From CAVRIA01 sp963721115 (GTDB taxonomy: Bacteria; Desulfobacterota; Binatia; HRBIN30; CADEER01): a DNA stretch of 64,000 nucleotides. The notes under the pieces were generated by a model. It did no database searches and was not told the DNA's origin. It saw only the letters and a list, made by a program, of their open reading frames with translations. The position numbers and the translations under genes are program-made. The stretch is taken from positions 124,001-188,000 of the forward strand of contig CAVRIA010000006.1 in NCBI GenBank assembly GCA_963721115.1, in the 5' to 3' direction. This document shows positions 28,316 to 36,845 of this stretch, one piece after another; positions within the stretch are counted from its first letter, which is position 1; every line of letters starts with the position of its first letter.

Positions 28316-28773
28316 GCCGACCGCCGGAAGAAATCTCCACTCGAACGGAGGAAGCTTCCCGAACCCCGGGCAGCTTCCTCCGTCCATCGCCTTGGCGAGT
28401 CGCGCTCGAACGCGCCGAGCGCGACGTCCGAGCGCGGCGTTCCGCGTCATAAGGTCGGATTGCCCCCCCTCGCGCTGGGTGATGAATTCGACTTAAGACC
28501 CTTGCGCCCTGCTCAGTCCGGGTGTTTGCTTGTTGCATACATAGATGAGGGATGCGGGTCCGCCTGCCGGTGTCCTCGACCCATGAGGACGTATCCAGCT
28601 ATCCGCTAACCTGAGTCATCTATCCTCTCTGAGCATCAGAGACCTCTCCCGAGCATCCGGTCTTCCTCTGCAGTCTGAGCGCCGCCTGCCGGCCCTGCGC
28701 CCTTCCATTGCGCTTGCGCGACGTTCTCGGCCGGTCCGCACGGCGCCAACCCACAGACAGGGAGGAGGGTTAC
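28316..28773. other. Intergenic region with terminator-like hairpin
   Basis: A perfect hairpin GGAGGAAGCT/AGCTTCCTCC lies at 28,346-28,382, some 30 bases after the stop of the preceding gene, with no clear T run after it. The rest (28,383-28,773) shows no supported gene. The GGAGGAGGG ribosome site of the next gene is at its end. Confidence 0.5.
28346..28382 (+). terminator. Hairpin after 12-Cys paralogue copy 1
   Basis: Eleven-base-pair stem CGGAGGAAGCT / AGCTTCCTCCG with a 15-base GC-rich loop. The T tract is weak (TCCATCG), so termination may be inefficient or Rho-assisted. Confidence 0.45.
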
Positions 28774-30568
28774 ATGGCCAGAAAATCTTGGGTTGTTCCA
28801 TTGGTGCTCGCGCTCGCCCTCGCGTTCTCGGCTGGCAACGCGTTTGCCATCGCGCAGAACAAGGGCCAGCAGAAATGCATCACCAAGGTCAACAAGAACG
28901 GCAGCAAGGTCGCCAAGGCGCAGGGGAAGGATTCCTTCAAGTGCATCCTGTTCGCCGGCAAGGGCAAGCTGCCGAAGCTCGGGGCGACCAATCCCGACGA
29001 CTGCCTCACGACCGACTCCAAGGGGAAGGTGCAGAAGAAGAAGGACAAGACGGTGCAGTTCGCGGACAAGTTCTGTACGGAGGCCGAGCGACGTCCCGGA
29101 CTTCGGCGTTCCTTCCGGCACCATCGCCGCCACCGTGAACGATGCCGCGGTCGATCAGGAGCTCGCGCTGGTCGAGGACGTCTATGGCTCCAACCTCACC
29201 GCGTCGCTGGCCGACTGCGACACCGACAAGGACGCTGCAAGTGTCAGGCGAAGGTCGTCAAGGACATGACCAAGCTGGCCGATGCCAAGCTGAAGGAGTT
29301 CATCAAGTGCAAGAAGTTCGCGCTCAAGGCCAAGGGCAAGCTGCCCTTCCCGAACGGCGCGACTTCCGCCGCGGACCTCGAGACCTGCGTCGATGACGCC
29401 GGTACGCCCGGCTCGATCGCGGCCGACAGCAAGGGCAAGATTCTGAAGAAGGCCGACAAGATCGCCAAGGACGTATTCAAGAAGTGCGCGAACGCCAAGT
29501 CGGGGCCTGTCGACATGAGCGCGGCATTCCCGGGCGATTGCGCCGGCGAGGACGCGTCCGGCGGCGAGACGCTGGCGGCGAACGCGTTCGCCCAGTGCGT
29601 CGATCGGCACGTCGAATGCCGCGTCTGCCTGATGATCAACCAGATGGACAACCTCAACGTCGACTGCGACCTGTTCGACGACGGCGTCGCCAACAGCTCC
29701 TGCGGCGGCGGAGCCCTGGCCTGCCCGCTGACCCCGGGCTCCTACACGATCACACAGGTCTCGGGTGGAACCCTCAAGGTCTCCACGTTTGCCCCGTTCG
29801 CCTTCCCGACGGGCGGCACGATCGTACAGGACGTCGGCGCCGGCGGATGCCAACTGCGTGCACCAGACCGTCGTCCCGTTCCCGGGCGGCTTCAGCGCGC
29901 CGACCTTCTGCGTGCCTGCGCTCGGCTACTCGGTCCACATCGACCAGACCGGCTGTGGCGTCGGCGAGATCGACTCGGACGGCGGCTCCGACTTCACCGT
30001 CACCGAGCTCGGTGACACCAGCGACGCCCTCGGCCCCTGCAGCCTGCCGAACGTCCCCTGCTCGCTCGGCATCGATGGCTCGATCCGCGTCGACATCACC
30101 GTCGGCGACAGCGTGACGGACGTCTGCGGCGGCCCCGGCACGGCGAACTCGATCGTGGCCATCCCGGTCCTGACGACCACCTGGCTCGCCATGGACGCTT
30201 CCTGCCCGGACGGGGACGGCACGTACGATGCGGGCACGGATACCCTGATCACCCAGTTCCCGCAGAACCTGGACTTCACGACCGACATCAACACGGCGAC
30301 GTTCACCGACATCGACGGCGACGGCTGCTCCATCGCCGGCGCCGGCCCGGGCAGCCTGTCGGGGACAGGCGCCTGCCTGGACATCGGCGGCGGAACGATC
30401 ACCACGGCGGCCGCGGGTACGATCGGCTCGCCCGCTCTGCCGTTCGACATCACCTTCGACAGCGTACTGCCGAACTCGGTCACCGGACCGGGCGCTCCCT
30501 TGGGTGCCACCTGCGCCACGCCGCCGGTCATCAACTTCACCGGCAGCGCCACGCGCTGCATCCCGTAA
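28774..30568 (+). CDS. Secreted Lys/Cys-repeat protein + 12-Cys module, copy 2 (three frame breaks)
   Basis: Signal peptide VPLVLALALAFSAGNAFA. The N-terminal half has Lys-rich pieces with regular cysteines: CITKVNKNGSKVAKAQGKDS, FKCILFAGKGKLPKL, DDCLTTDSKGKVQKKKDKTV. Frame moves occur at about 29,085 (extra base), 29,232 (missing base, restoring the frame at CKCQAKVVKDMTKLADAKLK) and 29,846 (extra G before ATGCC). After that the 12-Cys module runs intact to SATRCIP. An unbroken close relative is on the opposite strand at 36,000-37,712. From 29,722 on, the two are almost identical through the terminator. This copy may be a decaying duplicate, or the breaks may be assembly errors in a repeated region. 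Confidence 0.75.
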
Positions 30569-30663
30569 TGGCGGGACGAGCAACACCTAGTTCGTGAGTG
30601 TCGGAAGGGCCCCCGGGCAAACGCCCGGGGGCCTTTCTGTTTTCTGCTTCGGGGAGAGGAAGA
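29722..30663 (+). repeat. Left arm of a near-identical inverted duplication (12-Cys module + terminator)
   Basis: The 12-Cys module, the 3' untranslated stretch (GACGAGCAACACCTAGTTCG) and the terminator match the reverse complement of 35,907-36,845 at almost every base. Conservation past the stop codon shows a recent duplication or gene conversion rather than protein-level constraint only. Confidence 0.85.
30605..30640 (+). terminator. Terminator of 12-Cys paralogue copy 2
   Basis: Stem AAGGGCCCCCGGGC / GCCCGGGGGCCTT with an AAAC loop, followed by TCTGTTTTCTG. It lies 37 bases after the stop. The same sequence, inverted, closes the sister gene at 35,934. Confidence 0.85.
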
Positions 30664-30667
30664 GCGG

Positions 30668-30817
30668 CTTTGCCCAGCAATTCGATCCACCGGGCAGGCG
30701 GCAACCGTCATGCCCGCGAAAGCGGGCATCCAGGCGGGGATGTTGCGGGGTGATCCGTAGATTCCCGCTTTCGCGGGAATGACGAATCGGGTCCGCGCCA
30801 GGAATTGTTGGACAAAG
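30668..30817. repeat. MITE-like palindromic element A, copy 1
   Basis: Ends are imperfect inverted repeats (CTTTGCCCAGCAATTC and the reverse complement of GAATTGTTGGACAAAG). Inside are two hairpins, ATGCCCGCGAAAGCGGGCAT and ATTCCCGCTTTCGCGGGAAT. About 150 bases, no coding capacity. It sits between two converging terminators. Confidence 0.8.
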
Positions 30818-30844
30818 CGAAACGCGCGGGGCAACGAAACGCGA

Positions 30845-30875
30845 AAGGCCCCCGGGGAATTTCCCCGGGGGCCTT
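30845..30875 (-). terminator. Terminator of 12-Cys paralogue copy 3
   Basis: Stem AAGGCCCCCGGGGAA / TTTCCCCGGGGGCCTT. Read on the minus strand it lies about 30 bases after the stop at 30,905 and is followed by TTTCGCGTTTCG. It faces the terminator at 30,605, so transcription converges here. Confidence 0.75.
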
Positions 30876-30904
30876 CGTGCGCGATCGCGATCGTCCGAGG
30901 CGAT

Positions 30905-32191
30905 CTACTGGATGCACCTCGTGGCGGTTCCGTTGAAGTTGATCGCCGGCGGGCTGGCGCAGGTGGCGCCGCTCGACGGCTCCGGCCCGGTAACCGAGTT
31001 CGGCAGCGTAGTGCTGAAGGTGATGTCGAAGGGCAGGGCGGGCGAGCCGATTGTACCCGCGGCGCCCGTCGTGACCGTTGCTCCGGCGATGTCCATGCAC
31101 TCGCCGCTCGCCGACAGCATGGTCGGTCCGAAGCCGGCGATGGAGCAACCGTCACCGTCGATGTCGGTGAACGTCGCGGTATTCGTGTCGGTCGTGAAGT
31201 CCAGGATCTGCGGGAACTGGGTGATCAGGGTATCCGTGCCCGCATCGTACGTGCCGTCCCCGTCCGGGCAGAAACCGTCGGCGGCGGCCCATGTCGTCGT
31301 GAAGACTGGGACGACCACGAGGGCGTTCGCCGTGCCGCTGCCGGTGCAGACGTCCGGCGTGCCATCACCGACGGTGACATCGACGCGGATCGAGGCATCG
31401 GTGCCGGCCGTGCAGGTAGTACCCGCTCCGGGACCAGGGCTGGCGCCGTTCGGCAGGTTGCAGGTGGCGGAGGAGTCGCTGGTGTCACCGAGCTCGGTGA
31501 CGGTGAAGTCGGAGCCGCCGTCCGAATCGATGCGACCGACGCCGCATCCCGTCTGGTCGATGTGGACCGAGTAGCCCAGCGCGGGTATACAGAAGGTCGG
31601 CGCGCTGAAGCCGCCGGGGAACGGGACGACGGTCTGGTGCACGCAGTTGGCATCGCCGGGCCCGACGTCCTCGGTGATCGTGCCGCCGGTGGGGAAGGGG
31701 AACGGGTCGAACGTGGAGACCTTGAGCATCCCACCTGCCGTCTGCGTGATGGTATAGACGCCCGGCTCCAGCGGACACGCTACGGGGGTAGCTGTTGCGG
31801 TCGGCTCCGACGTCTCGGTCGGGGACGGTTGCGTGGTTTCGGTGGGCGATGGCCCGGCGGTGTCCGTCGCGGTCGGGGTATTGCCGCCCGGCGTCGGCGT
31901 CTCCGGCGGACAGCCCGTGAGGGCGTTGTTCACGGCCACGATGAGCTCGTTGATGGACACCATCTCATCACCGTTGGTGTCGAAGCCCGGACAGTTGGTG
32001 AGCTGCCCGGAGCCGAGGGCGATGTTCACTCCGACGATCAGCTCGTTGACGGCGACCATGCGGTCCAGGTTGCAGTCTCCTACGCATTCCTGAGACGACG
32101 CCGACGTTGCAAACCAGGGTATGGCCAGGGTGGCGCCCAAGAGGACGGAGAGAACATTTCGCCTTCCGTGCGACGTTCCGGCTACTTGCAT
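30905..32191 (-). CDS. Secreted protein: dockerin-like pair + Pro/Thr linker + 12-Cys module, copy 3
   Basis: 428 residues, intact. An AGGAGG ribosome site precedes the ATG. Signal peptide (VLSVLLGATLAIPWFATSAS) then an F-hand pair with a cysteine frame: CVGDCNLDRMVAVNELIVGV and DTNGDEMVSINELIVAVNNA. A linker of about 45 residues (SPTETTQPSPTETSEPTAT) joins the 12-Cys module, from CPLEPGVYTITQTAGGMLKV to TATRCIQ. All twelve cysteines are kept; an insertion of about ten residues (GASPGPGAGTT) separates cysteines 5 and 6, unlike the other copies. DIDGDGCSIAG adds a calcium-site-like acidic motif. Very similar to copy 4 next door, so the two are tandem duplicates. Confidence 0.85.
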   Translation of the reverse strand: MQVAGTSHGRRNVLSVLLGATLAIPWFATSASSQECVGDCNLDRMVAVNELIVGVNIALGSGQLTNCPGFDTNGDEMVSINELIVAVNNALTGCPPETPTPGGNTPTATDTAGPSPTETTQPSPTETSEPTATATPVACPLEPGVYTITQTAGGMLKVSTFDPFPFPTGGTITEDVGPGDANCVHQTVVPFPGGFSAPTFCIPALGYSVHIDQTGCGVGRIDSDGGSDFTVTELGDTSDSSATCNLPNGASPGPGAGTTCTAGTDASIRVDVTVGDGTPDVCTGSGTANALVVVPVFTTTWAAADGFCPDGDGTYDAGTDTLITQFPQILDFTTDTNTATFTDIDGDGCSIAGFGPTMLSASGECMDIAGATVTTGAAGTIGSPALPFDITFSTTLPNSVTGPEPSSGATCASPPAINFNGTATRCIQ

Positions 32192-32251
32192 CGCCTCCTC
32201 CTTCTGCTGCGTTTGTCCGTGCTGATGTCTAACGCTGAACCATATGCTCGA

Positions 32252-32281
32252 TTTCTACTCGATGTGAGCCTCGGGCGTCAA
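32252..32281 (-). promoter_or_regulatory. Sigma70-type promoter of copy 3
   Basis: On the minus strand: TTGACG (32281-32276), 18-base spacer, TAGAAA (32257-32252), about 60 bases before the ATG. The same TTGACG-18-TAnAAn layout precedes copy 4. Confidence 0.6.
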
Positions 32282-32400
32282 TGAAATTTATGGGCTATTA
32301 CCGTCACCGTTGGTGTCGAAATCGGACGGAAGGTGAGCTGCCGGGAGCCGGGGCGATGTGCACTGTGAGGATCAGCTGCCGACGGTGTGACGTGACGGGG

Positions 32401-32575
32401 CTTCAGCTCGCAATTCGATCCACCGGGCAGGCGGCAGCCGTCATGCCCGCGAAAGCGGGCATCCAGGCGGGGGGTGCGGGGTGGCGCGTAGATTCCCGCT
32501 TTCGCTTTCGCGGGAATGACGAATTGAGCCCGGGAATGACGAATCGGGCCCGCCCCCAGGAGTTGTTGTCCAAAG
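32401..32575. repeat. MITE-like palindromic element A, copy 2
   Basis: Shares AATTCGATCCACCGGGCAGG and both hairpins with copy 1. The second hairpin is expanded (CGCTTTCGCTTTCGCG) and the tail CGGGAATGACGAAT is duplicated. The right end (GTTGTTGTCCAAAG) matches copy 1; the left end is more eroded. Confidence 0.75.
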
Positions 32576-32602
32576 CCAAACGCGCGGGGCGGCGAAACGA
32601 GG

Positions 32603-32634
32603 AAGGCCCCCGGGGGAGTTTCTCCGGGGGCCTT
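32603..32634 (-). terminator. Terminator of 12-Cys paralogue copy 4
   Basis: Stem AAGGCCCCCGG / CCGGGGGCCTT with a short loop, about 30 bases after the stop at 32,665 when read on the minus strand. Same core as the terminators of copies 2, 3 and 6. Confidence 0.7.
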
Positions 32635-32664
32635 CGTGTAGGACTGCGATCGTGCGAGGCCGAT

Positions 32665-33882
32665 CTACTGGATGCACCTCGTGGCGGTTCCGTTGAAGTC
32701 GATCGCCGGCGGGTTGGCGCAGGTGGCGCCGCTCGACGGCTCGGGACCTGTGACCACGTTGGGAAGGATGCTGCTGAAGGTGATGTCGTAGGGCAGGGCA
32801 GCCGAGCCGATCGTGCCCGCTGCGCCGGTCGTGATCGTCGTGGCCCCCACGTCCCAGCAGGCTCCGGTCGCCGACAAGGTCACGGGACCGGAACCGGCCA
32901 AGCTGCAGTCGTCCCCGTCGATGTCGGTGAAGCTCGCGGTGTTGACGTCGGTCGTGAAGTCCAGGTTCTGTGGGAACTGCGTGATCAGCGTGTCCACACC
33001 GTCGTTGTACTCGCCGTCCGTGTCCGGGCAGGAGCTGTCGGCGGAGAGCCATGTCGTCGTGAAGACCGGGACGACCACGAGGGCGTTCGCCGTGCCGCTA
33101 CCGATGCAGGTGTCCGGTGTGCCGTCACCGACGGTGATGTCGACGCGGATCGAGGCATCGGTGCCGGCCGCGCAGGGGACGTTCGGCAGGTTGCAGGTGG
33201 CGGAGGCGTCGCTGGTATCCCCGTGCTCGGTGACGGTGAAGTCGGAGCCGCCGTCCGAGTCGATGCGACCGACGCCGCAGCCGGTCTGGTCGATGTGGAC
33301 CGAGTAGCCGAGCGCTGGCACACAGAAGGTCGGCGCGCTGAAGCCGCCGGGGAACGGTACCACGGTGTCGTGCACGCAGTTGGCGTCTCCGGGCCCGACG
33401 TCCTCGACGATCGTGCCGCCCGAGGGGAAGTCAAAGGGCGCGAACGTCGACACCTTGAGCGTGCCGCCCGAGACCTGCGTGATGGTGTATTCACCCGCCG
33501 CCAGCGGGCAGGCCACGGGCGTATCCGTCGGCGACGGCTCCGCCGTCTCCGTCGGTGTGGGGGTGGTGTCGCCGGGAGTCGACGTCGGCGGAGGATTGCA
33601 GCCGACGAGGGCGTTGTTCACGGCCGTGATGAGCTCGTTGATGGCCACCATCCCGTCGCCGTTGGTGTCGAAGCTCGGACAGTTGGAGAGCGGCGCCGAG
33701 CCGAGTGCGATGTTCACACCGGTGATCAGCTCGTTGATGGCGACCTCTCCGTCCATGTTGCAATCGCCTACGCACTGCTGAGACCGTGCGGTGGTTGCGA
33801 GCCAGGGCACGATCAAGGCGGCCCCCAAGAGGGAGGTCAGCGCTCTCCTTCGCCCCCCCTGCGACGTTCCAGCTCCTGTCAT
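32665..33882 (-). CDS. Secreted protein: dockerin-like pair + Pro/Thr linker + 12-Cys module, copy 4
   Basis: 405 residues from ATG 33882, chosen over the ATG at 33906 because AGGAGG stands just before it. Signal peptide (LTSLLGAALIVPWLATTARS), then the best-preserved dockerin-like pair in the window: CVGDCNMDGEVAINELITGV and DTNGDGMVAINELITAVNNA, each with the D-x-N-x-D-G calcium spacing. A linker (TSTPGDTTPTPTETAEPSPT) leads to the 12-Cys module, CPLAAGEYTITQVSGGTLKV to TATRCIQ, with all twelve cysteines. Intact, with its own promoter and terminator. Probably exported and calcium-dependent in folding. Confidence 0.86.
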   Translation of the reverse strand: MTGAGTSQGGRRRALTSLLGAALIVPWLATTARSQQCVGDCNMDGEVAINELITGVNIALGSAPLSNCPSFDTNGDGMVAINELITAVNNALVGCNPPPTSTPGDTTPTPTETAEPSPTDTPVACPLAAGEYTITQVSGGTLKVSTFAPFDFPSGGTIVEDVGPGDANCVHDTVVPFPGGFSAPTFCVPALGYSVHIDQTGCGVGRIDSDGGSDFTVTEHGDTSDASATCNLPNVPCAAGTDASIRVDITVGDGTPDTCIGSGTANALVVVPVFTTTWLSADSSCPDTDGEYNDGVDTLITQFPQNLDFTTDVNTASFTDIDGDDCSLAGSGPVTLSATGACWDVGATTITTGAAGTIGSAALPYDITFSSILPNVVTGPEPSSGATCANPPAIDFNGTATRCIQ

Positions 33883-33943
33883 GTTCTCCTCCTTCTGCTG
33901 CTGCATTGTTCGAAATGGATTTGCGATTGAACCGTGTGGCCGA

Positions 33944-33973
33944 GTTGTAGCCGATTGCAGCGTCCGGCGTCAA
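33944..33973 (-). promoter_or_regulatory. Sigma70-type promoter of copy 4
   Basis: On the minus strand: TTGACG (33973-33968), 18-base spacer, TACAAC (33949-33944), about 60 bases before the start codon. Confidence 0.6.
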
Positions 33974-34056
33974 AGAACGCGACCCACCCCCGACGAAGCC
34001 GGTGGGCAAAGTCGAAACGGCCCCTCCCGGTCGCGCGGAGACGCCGGGGGAAGAGA

Positions 34057-34087
34057 AAGCCCCCGAGGGTCCTCCCCCCGGGGGCTT
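34057..34087 (-). terminator. Terminator of 12-Cys paralogue copy 5
   Basis: Stem AAGCCCCCG / CGGGGGCTT, 13-base loop, about 35 bases beyond the stop at 34,121 on the minus strand, then TCTCTTCCCC. Confidence 0.65.
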
Positions 34088-34120
34088 CAGGCGGTTTGCC
34101 GAGCTTCTTTCGACTCGGTG

Positions 34121-35788
34121 TTACGGGATGCAGCGCGTGGCGCTGCCGGCGAAGTTGATGATCGGCGGCGTGGCGCAGGTGGCCCCCAACGGCGCCGCCG
34201 GCCCGGTGATCGCGTTCGGCAGCACGCTGCTGAACGTGATGTCGTACGGCAGCGCGCTCGAGCCGATCGTACCCGCCGCTCCGGTCTTCACCGTCGCGCC
34301 CGGGATATCCATGCAGGCCCCGGTCGCCGACAGGGTGTTCGGACCCGACCCCGCTCGGCTGCACAGGTCGCCGTCGATGTCGACGAACGTCGCCGTGTTG
34401 GTATCGGTCGTGAAGTCGAGGATCTGCGGGAACCCCGTGATGAGGGTGTCCGTGCCGGCGTCGTACGTGCCGTCCGTGTCGGGGCAGGAGGCGTCGGCGG
34501 CGAGCCACGTCGTCGTGAAGACCGGAACGCTGACGAGGGCGTTCGCCGTGCCGCTGCCGGTGCAGACGTCAGTCACGCTGTCGCCGACGGTGACGTCGAC
34601 GCGGATCGAGGCGTCGACACCAGCCGAGCAAGGGCTGTTCGGCAGACTGCAGGGGCCAAAGGTGTCGCTCGTGTCGCCGTTCTCGATGACCGTGAAGTCG
34701 GAGCCGCCGTTCGAGTCGATCTTGCCGACGCCGCAGCCCGTCTGGTCGATGTGGACCGAGTAGCCGAGCGCGGGGACGCAGAAGGCCGGCGCGCTGAAGC
34801 CGCCCGGGAACGGGACGACGGTGTCGTGCACGCAGGCCGGCGCGCTCGCCGCTCCCACGTCCTGGACGATCGTGCCGCCGGTGGGGAAGGCGAACGGGGC
34901 GAACGTGGACACCTTGAGCGTGCCCCCCGAGGTCTGGGTGAGCGTATAGGCGCCCGGGGTCAGCGGGCAGGGAGGTACGGGGGTGACGGTCGGGGTCTCG
35001 GTCGGGGTCTGGGTCGGCGTCTGGGTCGCCGTCAGGGTCACGGTCGCGGTCTGGGTCGCCGTGGCCGTATCGGGCGGCGTGAGCGTCACCGTCGCGGTGG
35101 CGGTCTCCGTGCCGGTTTCCGTCGCGGTGGCGGTCTCGGTCGCCGTGGCGGTCTCGGTGCCGGTGGCCGTGGCCGTGCGCGTCTCGGTAGCCGTCGGCGT
35201 CGGGGCCAGCTCGGGACACTGGCCGGGCGCCGGCGCGCCCTTGCGCTTGGTGAGCTTCGAATCGTTCTTCTTCTCCTCCCCCCCGAACTGGAGGCAATAG
35301 CGCTTGGAGTCGGTGCCCGCGGTCAAGATGACCCCGGCCGGCCCGTTGAAGGGCGTGTGGAAAGGCACCTGCAGGACCGTTCCCTTGCACACCGCCTTGA
35401 TCACCTTCGTCTTGAGGAGGGCGACCTTGCAAACATTGTCGATCGGGACCGCGCTCTTCCCCTTGTACTTGAAGCCCTTGGAGCCGGGCGGGTTGCCGAG
35501 CCCCTTCCATCCGCTGGCGTCGAGGGTGAAGGTCACGTCCCCGGCGCCGCCGCCCGGAAAGGTGACGGTGTCGAAGATGCGCAACGTGGCGCCTTCGACG
35601 GTCGGATCGTTGGCGGCCGAAGGCAGGGTGAACTCACCGGAAGACGGCTTGGCCACGAACTTGACGAGCTTTTCGGATTTGACGACCAGGATCTTCCCGG
35701 GAATGATCGCGTCGGGCTCGTCGCTGGCGGAGACGGGAGGCGCCGCGATGAGCAGCGCCAGCAGAGTCAGAAGAAGCGATCGTTTCAT
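34121..35788 (-). CDS. Secreted protein: novel N-terminal beta domain + Thr-rich linker + 12-Cys module, copy 5
   Basis: 555 residues, intact. Signal peptide LLLTLLALLIAAPPVSAS. Residues about 25-215 make a domain unlike the other copies: IPGKILVVKSEKLVKFVAKP, TVEGATLRIFDTVTFPGG, TFTLDASGWKGLGNPPGSKG, VCKVALLKTKVIKAVCKGT and SKRYCLQFGGEEKKNDSKL. Its three cysteines suggest secretion. I recognise no named family. A linker of about 80 Thr/Ala/Glu residues (TATATGTETATATETATA) follows, then the 12-Cys module CPLTPGAYTLTQTSGGTLKV to SATRCIP. It shows the module combining with an unrelated partner domain. Confidence 0.84.
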   Translation of the reverse strand: MKRSLLLTLLALLIAAPPVSASDEPDAIIPGKILVVKSEKLVKFVAKPSSGEFTLPSAANDPTVEGATLRIFDTVTFPGGGAGDVTFTLDASGWKGLGNPPGSKGFKYKGKSAVPIDNVCKVALLKTKVIKAVCKGTVLQVPFHTPFNGPAGVILTAGTDSKRYCLQFGGEEKKNDSKLTKRKGAPAPGQCPELAPTPTATETRTATATGTETATATETATATETGTETATATVTLTPPDTATATQTATVTLTATQTPTQTPTETPTVTPVPPCPLTPGAYTLTQTSGGTLKVSTFAPFAFPTGGTIVQDVGAASAPACVHDTVVPFPGGFSAPAFCVPALGYSVHIDQTGCGVGKIDSNGGSDFTVIENGDTSDTFGPCSLPNSPCSAGVDASIRVDVTVGDSVTDVCTGSGTANALVSVPVFTTTWLAADASCPDTDGTYDAGTDTLITGFPQILDFTTDTNTATFVDIDGDLCSRAGSGPNTLSATGACMDIPGATVKTGAAGTIGSSALPYDITFSSVLPNAITGPAAPLGATCATPPIINFAGSATRCIP

Positions 35789-35906
35789 GTCCTTTCCCCC
35801 CTTGTCGCAGCTTGCCGAATCGCGTCACGGCGAGAGTCGAAAGGGTGGACGAGGAACGCGGCGCGCGTCGGAATTTCGTCCCGCCCGATCGGGTCGGACG
35901 AGGTTT

Positions 35907-36845
35907 TTCCTCTCCCCTGGAGCAGAAAACAGAAAGGCCCCCGGGCGTTTGCCCGGGGGCCTTCTGACACTCACGAACTAGGTGTTGCTCGTCCCGTCAT
36001 TACGGGATGCAGCGCGTGGCGCTGCCGGTGAAGTTGATGATCGGCGGCGTGGCGCAGGTGGCACCCAAGGGAGCGCCCGGTCCGGTGACCGAGTTCGGCA
36101 GCACGCTGTCGAAGGTGATGTCGAACGGCAGGGCGGGCGAGCCGATCGTTCCCGCGGCCGCCGTGGTGATCGTTCCGCCACCGATGTCCAGGCAGGCACC
36201 TGTCCCCGACAGGCTGCCCGGGCCGGCGCCGGCGATGGAGCAGCCGTCACCGTCGATGTCCGTGAACGTCGCCGTGTTGGTGTCGGTCGTGAAGTCCAGG
36301 TTCTGCGGGAACTGGGTGATCAGGGTATCCGTGCCCGCATCGTACGTGCCGTCCGAGTCCGGGCAGGAAGCGTCCATGGCGAGCCAGGTGGTCGTGATGA
36401 CCGGGATGGCCACGATCGAGTTCGCCGTGCCGGGGCCGCCGCAGACGTCCGTCACGCTGTCGCCGACGGTGATGTCGACACGGATCGAGCCATCGACGCC
36501 GGCCGAGCAGGGTACGTTCGGCAGGCTGCAGGGGCCGAGGGCGTCGCTGGTGTCACCGAGCTCGGTGACGGTGAAGTCGGAGCCGCCGTCCGAGTCGATC
36601 TCGCCGACGCCACAGCCGGTCTGGTCGATGTGGACCGAGTAGCCGAGCGCAGGCACGCAGAAGGTCGGCGCGCTGAAGCCGCCCGGGAACGGGACGACGG
36701 TCTGGTGCACGCAGTCGGCATCGCCGGCGCCGACGTCCTCGACGATCGTGCCACCGGTGGGGAAGGCGAACGGGGCGAACGTGGAGACCTTGAGGGTTCC
36801 GCCCGACACCTGCGTGATCGTGTAGGAGCCCGGGGTCAGCGGGCA
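35907..36845 (-). repeat. Right arm of the near-identical inverted duplication
   Basis: Reverse complement of 29,722-30,663, including the module, 3' untranslated sequence and terminator. Roughly 940 bases; the arms are about 5.2 kb apart and inverted, so recombination between them would invert copies 3-5. Confidence 0.85.
35934..35963 (-). terminator. Terminator of 12-Cys paralogue copy 6
   Basis: Stem AAGGCCCCCGGGC / GCCCGGGGGCCTT, GTTT loop. Read on the minus strand it is followed by TCTGTTTTCTG, identical to the terminator at 30,605. Confidence 0.85.

Larger units (their letters stand above)
32192..32664. other. Intergenic region between copies 3 and 4
   Basis: Holds the copy 3 promoter (32,252-32,281), MITE-like element A copy 2 (32,401-32,575) and the copy 4 terminator (32,603-32,634). 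The segment 32,282-32,400 has no supported feature. Confidence 0.6.

Noticed and set aside
30594..30782. 62-codon frame after copy 2
   Set aside because: Covers a terminator and element A; no protein-like features.
34983..35300. 105-codon Val/Ser-rich plus-strand frame
   Set aside because: Reverse complement of the Thr/Ala/Glu linker repeats of copy 5.
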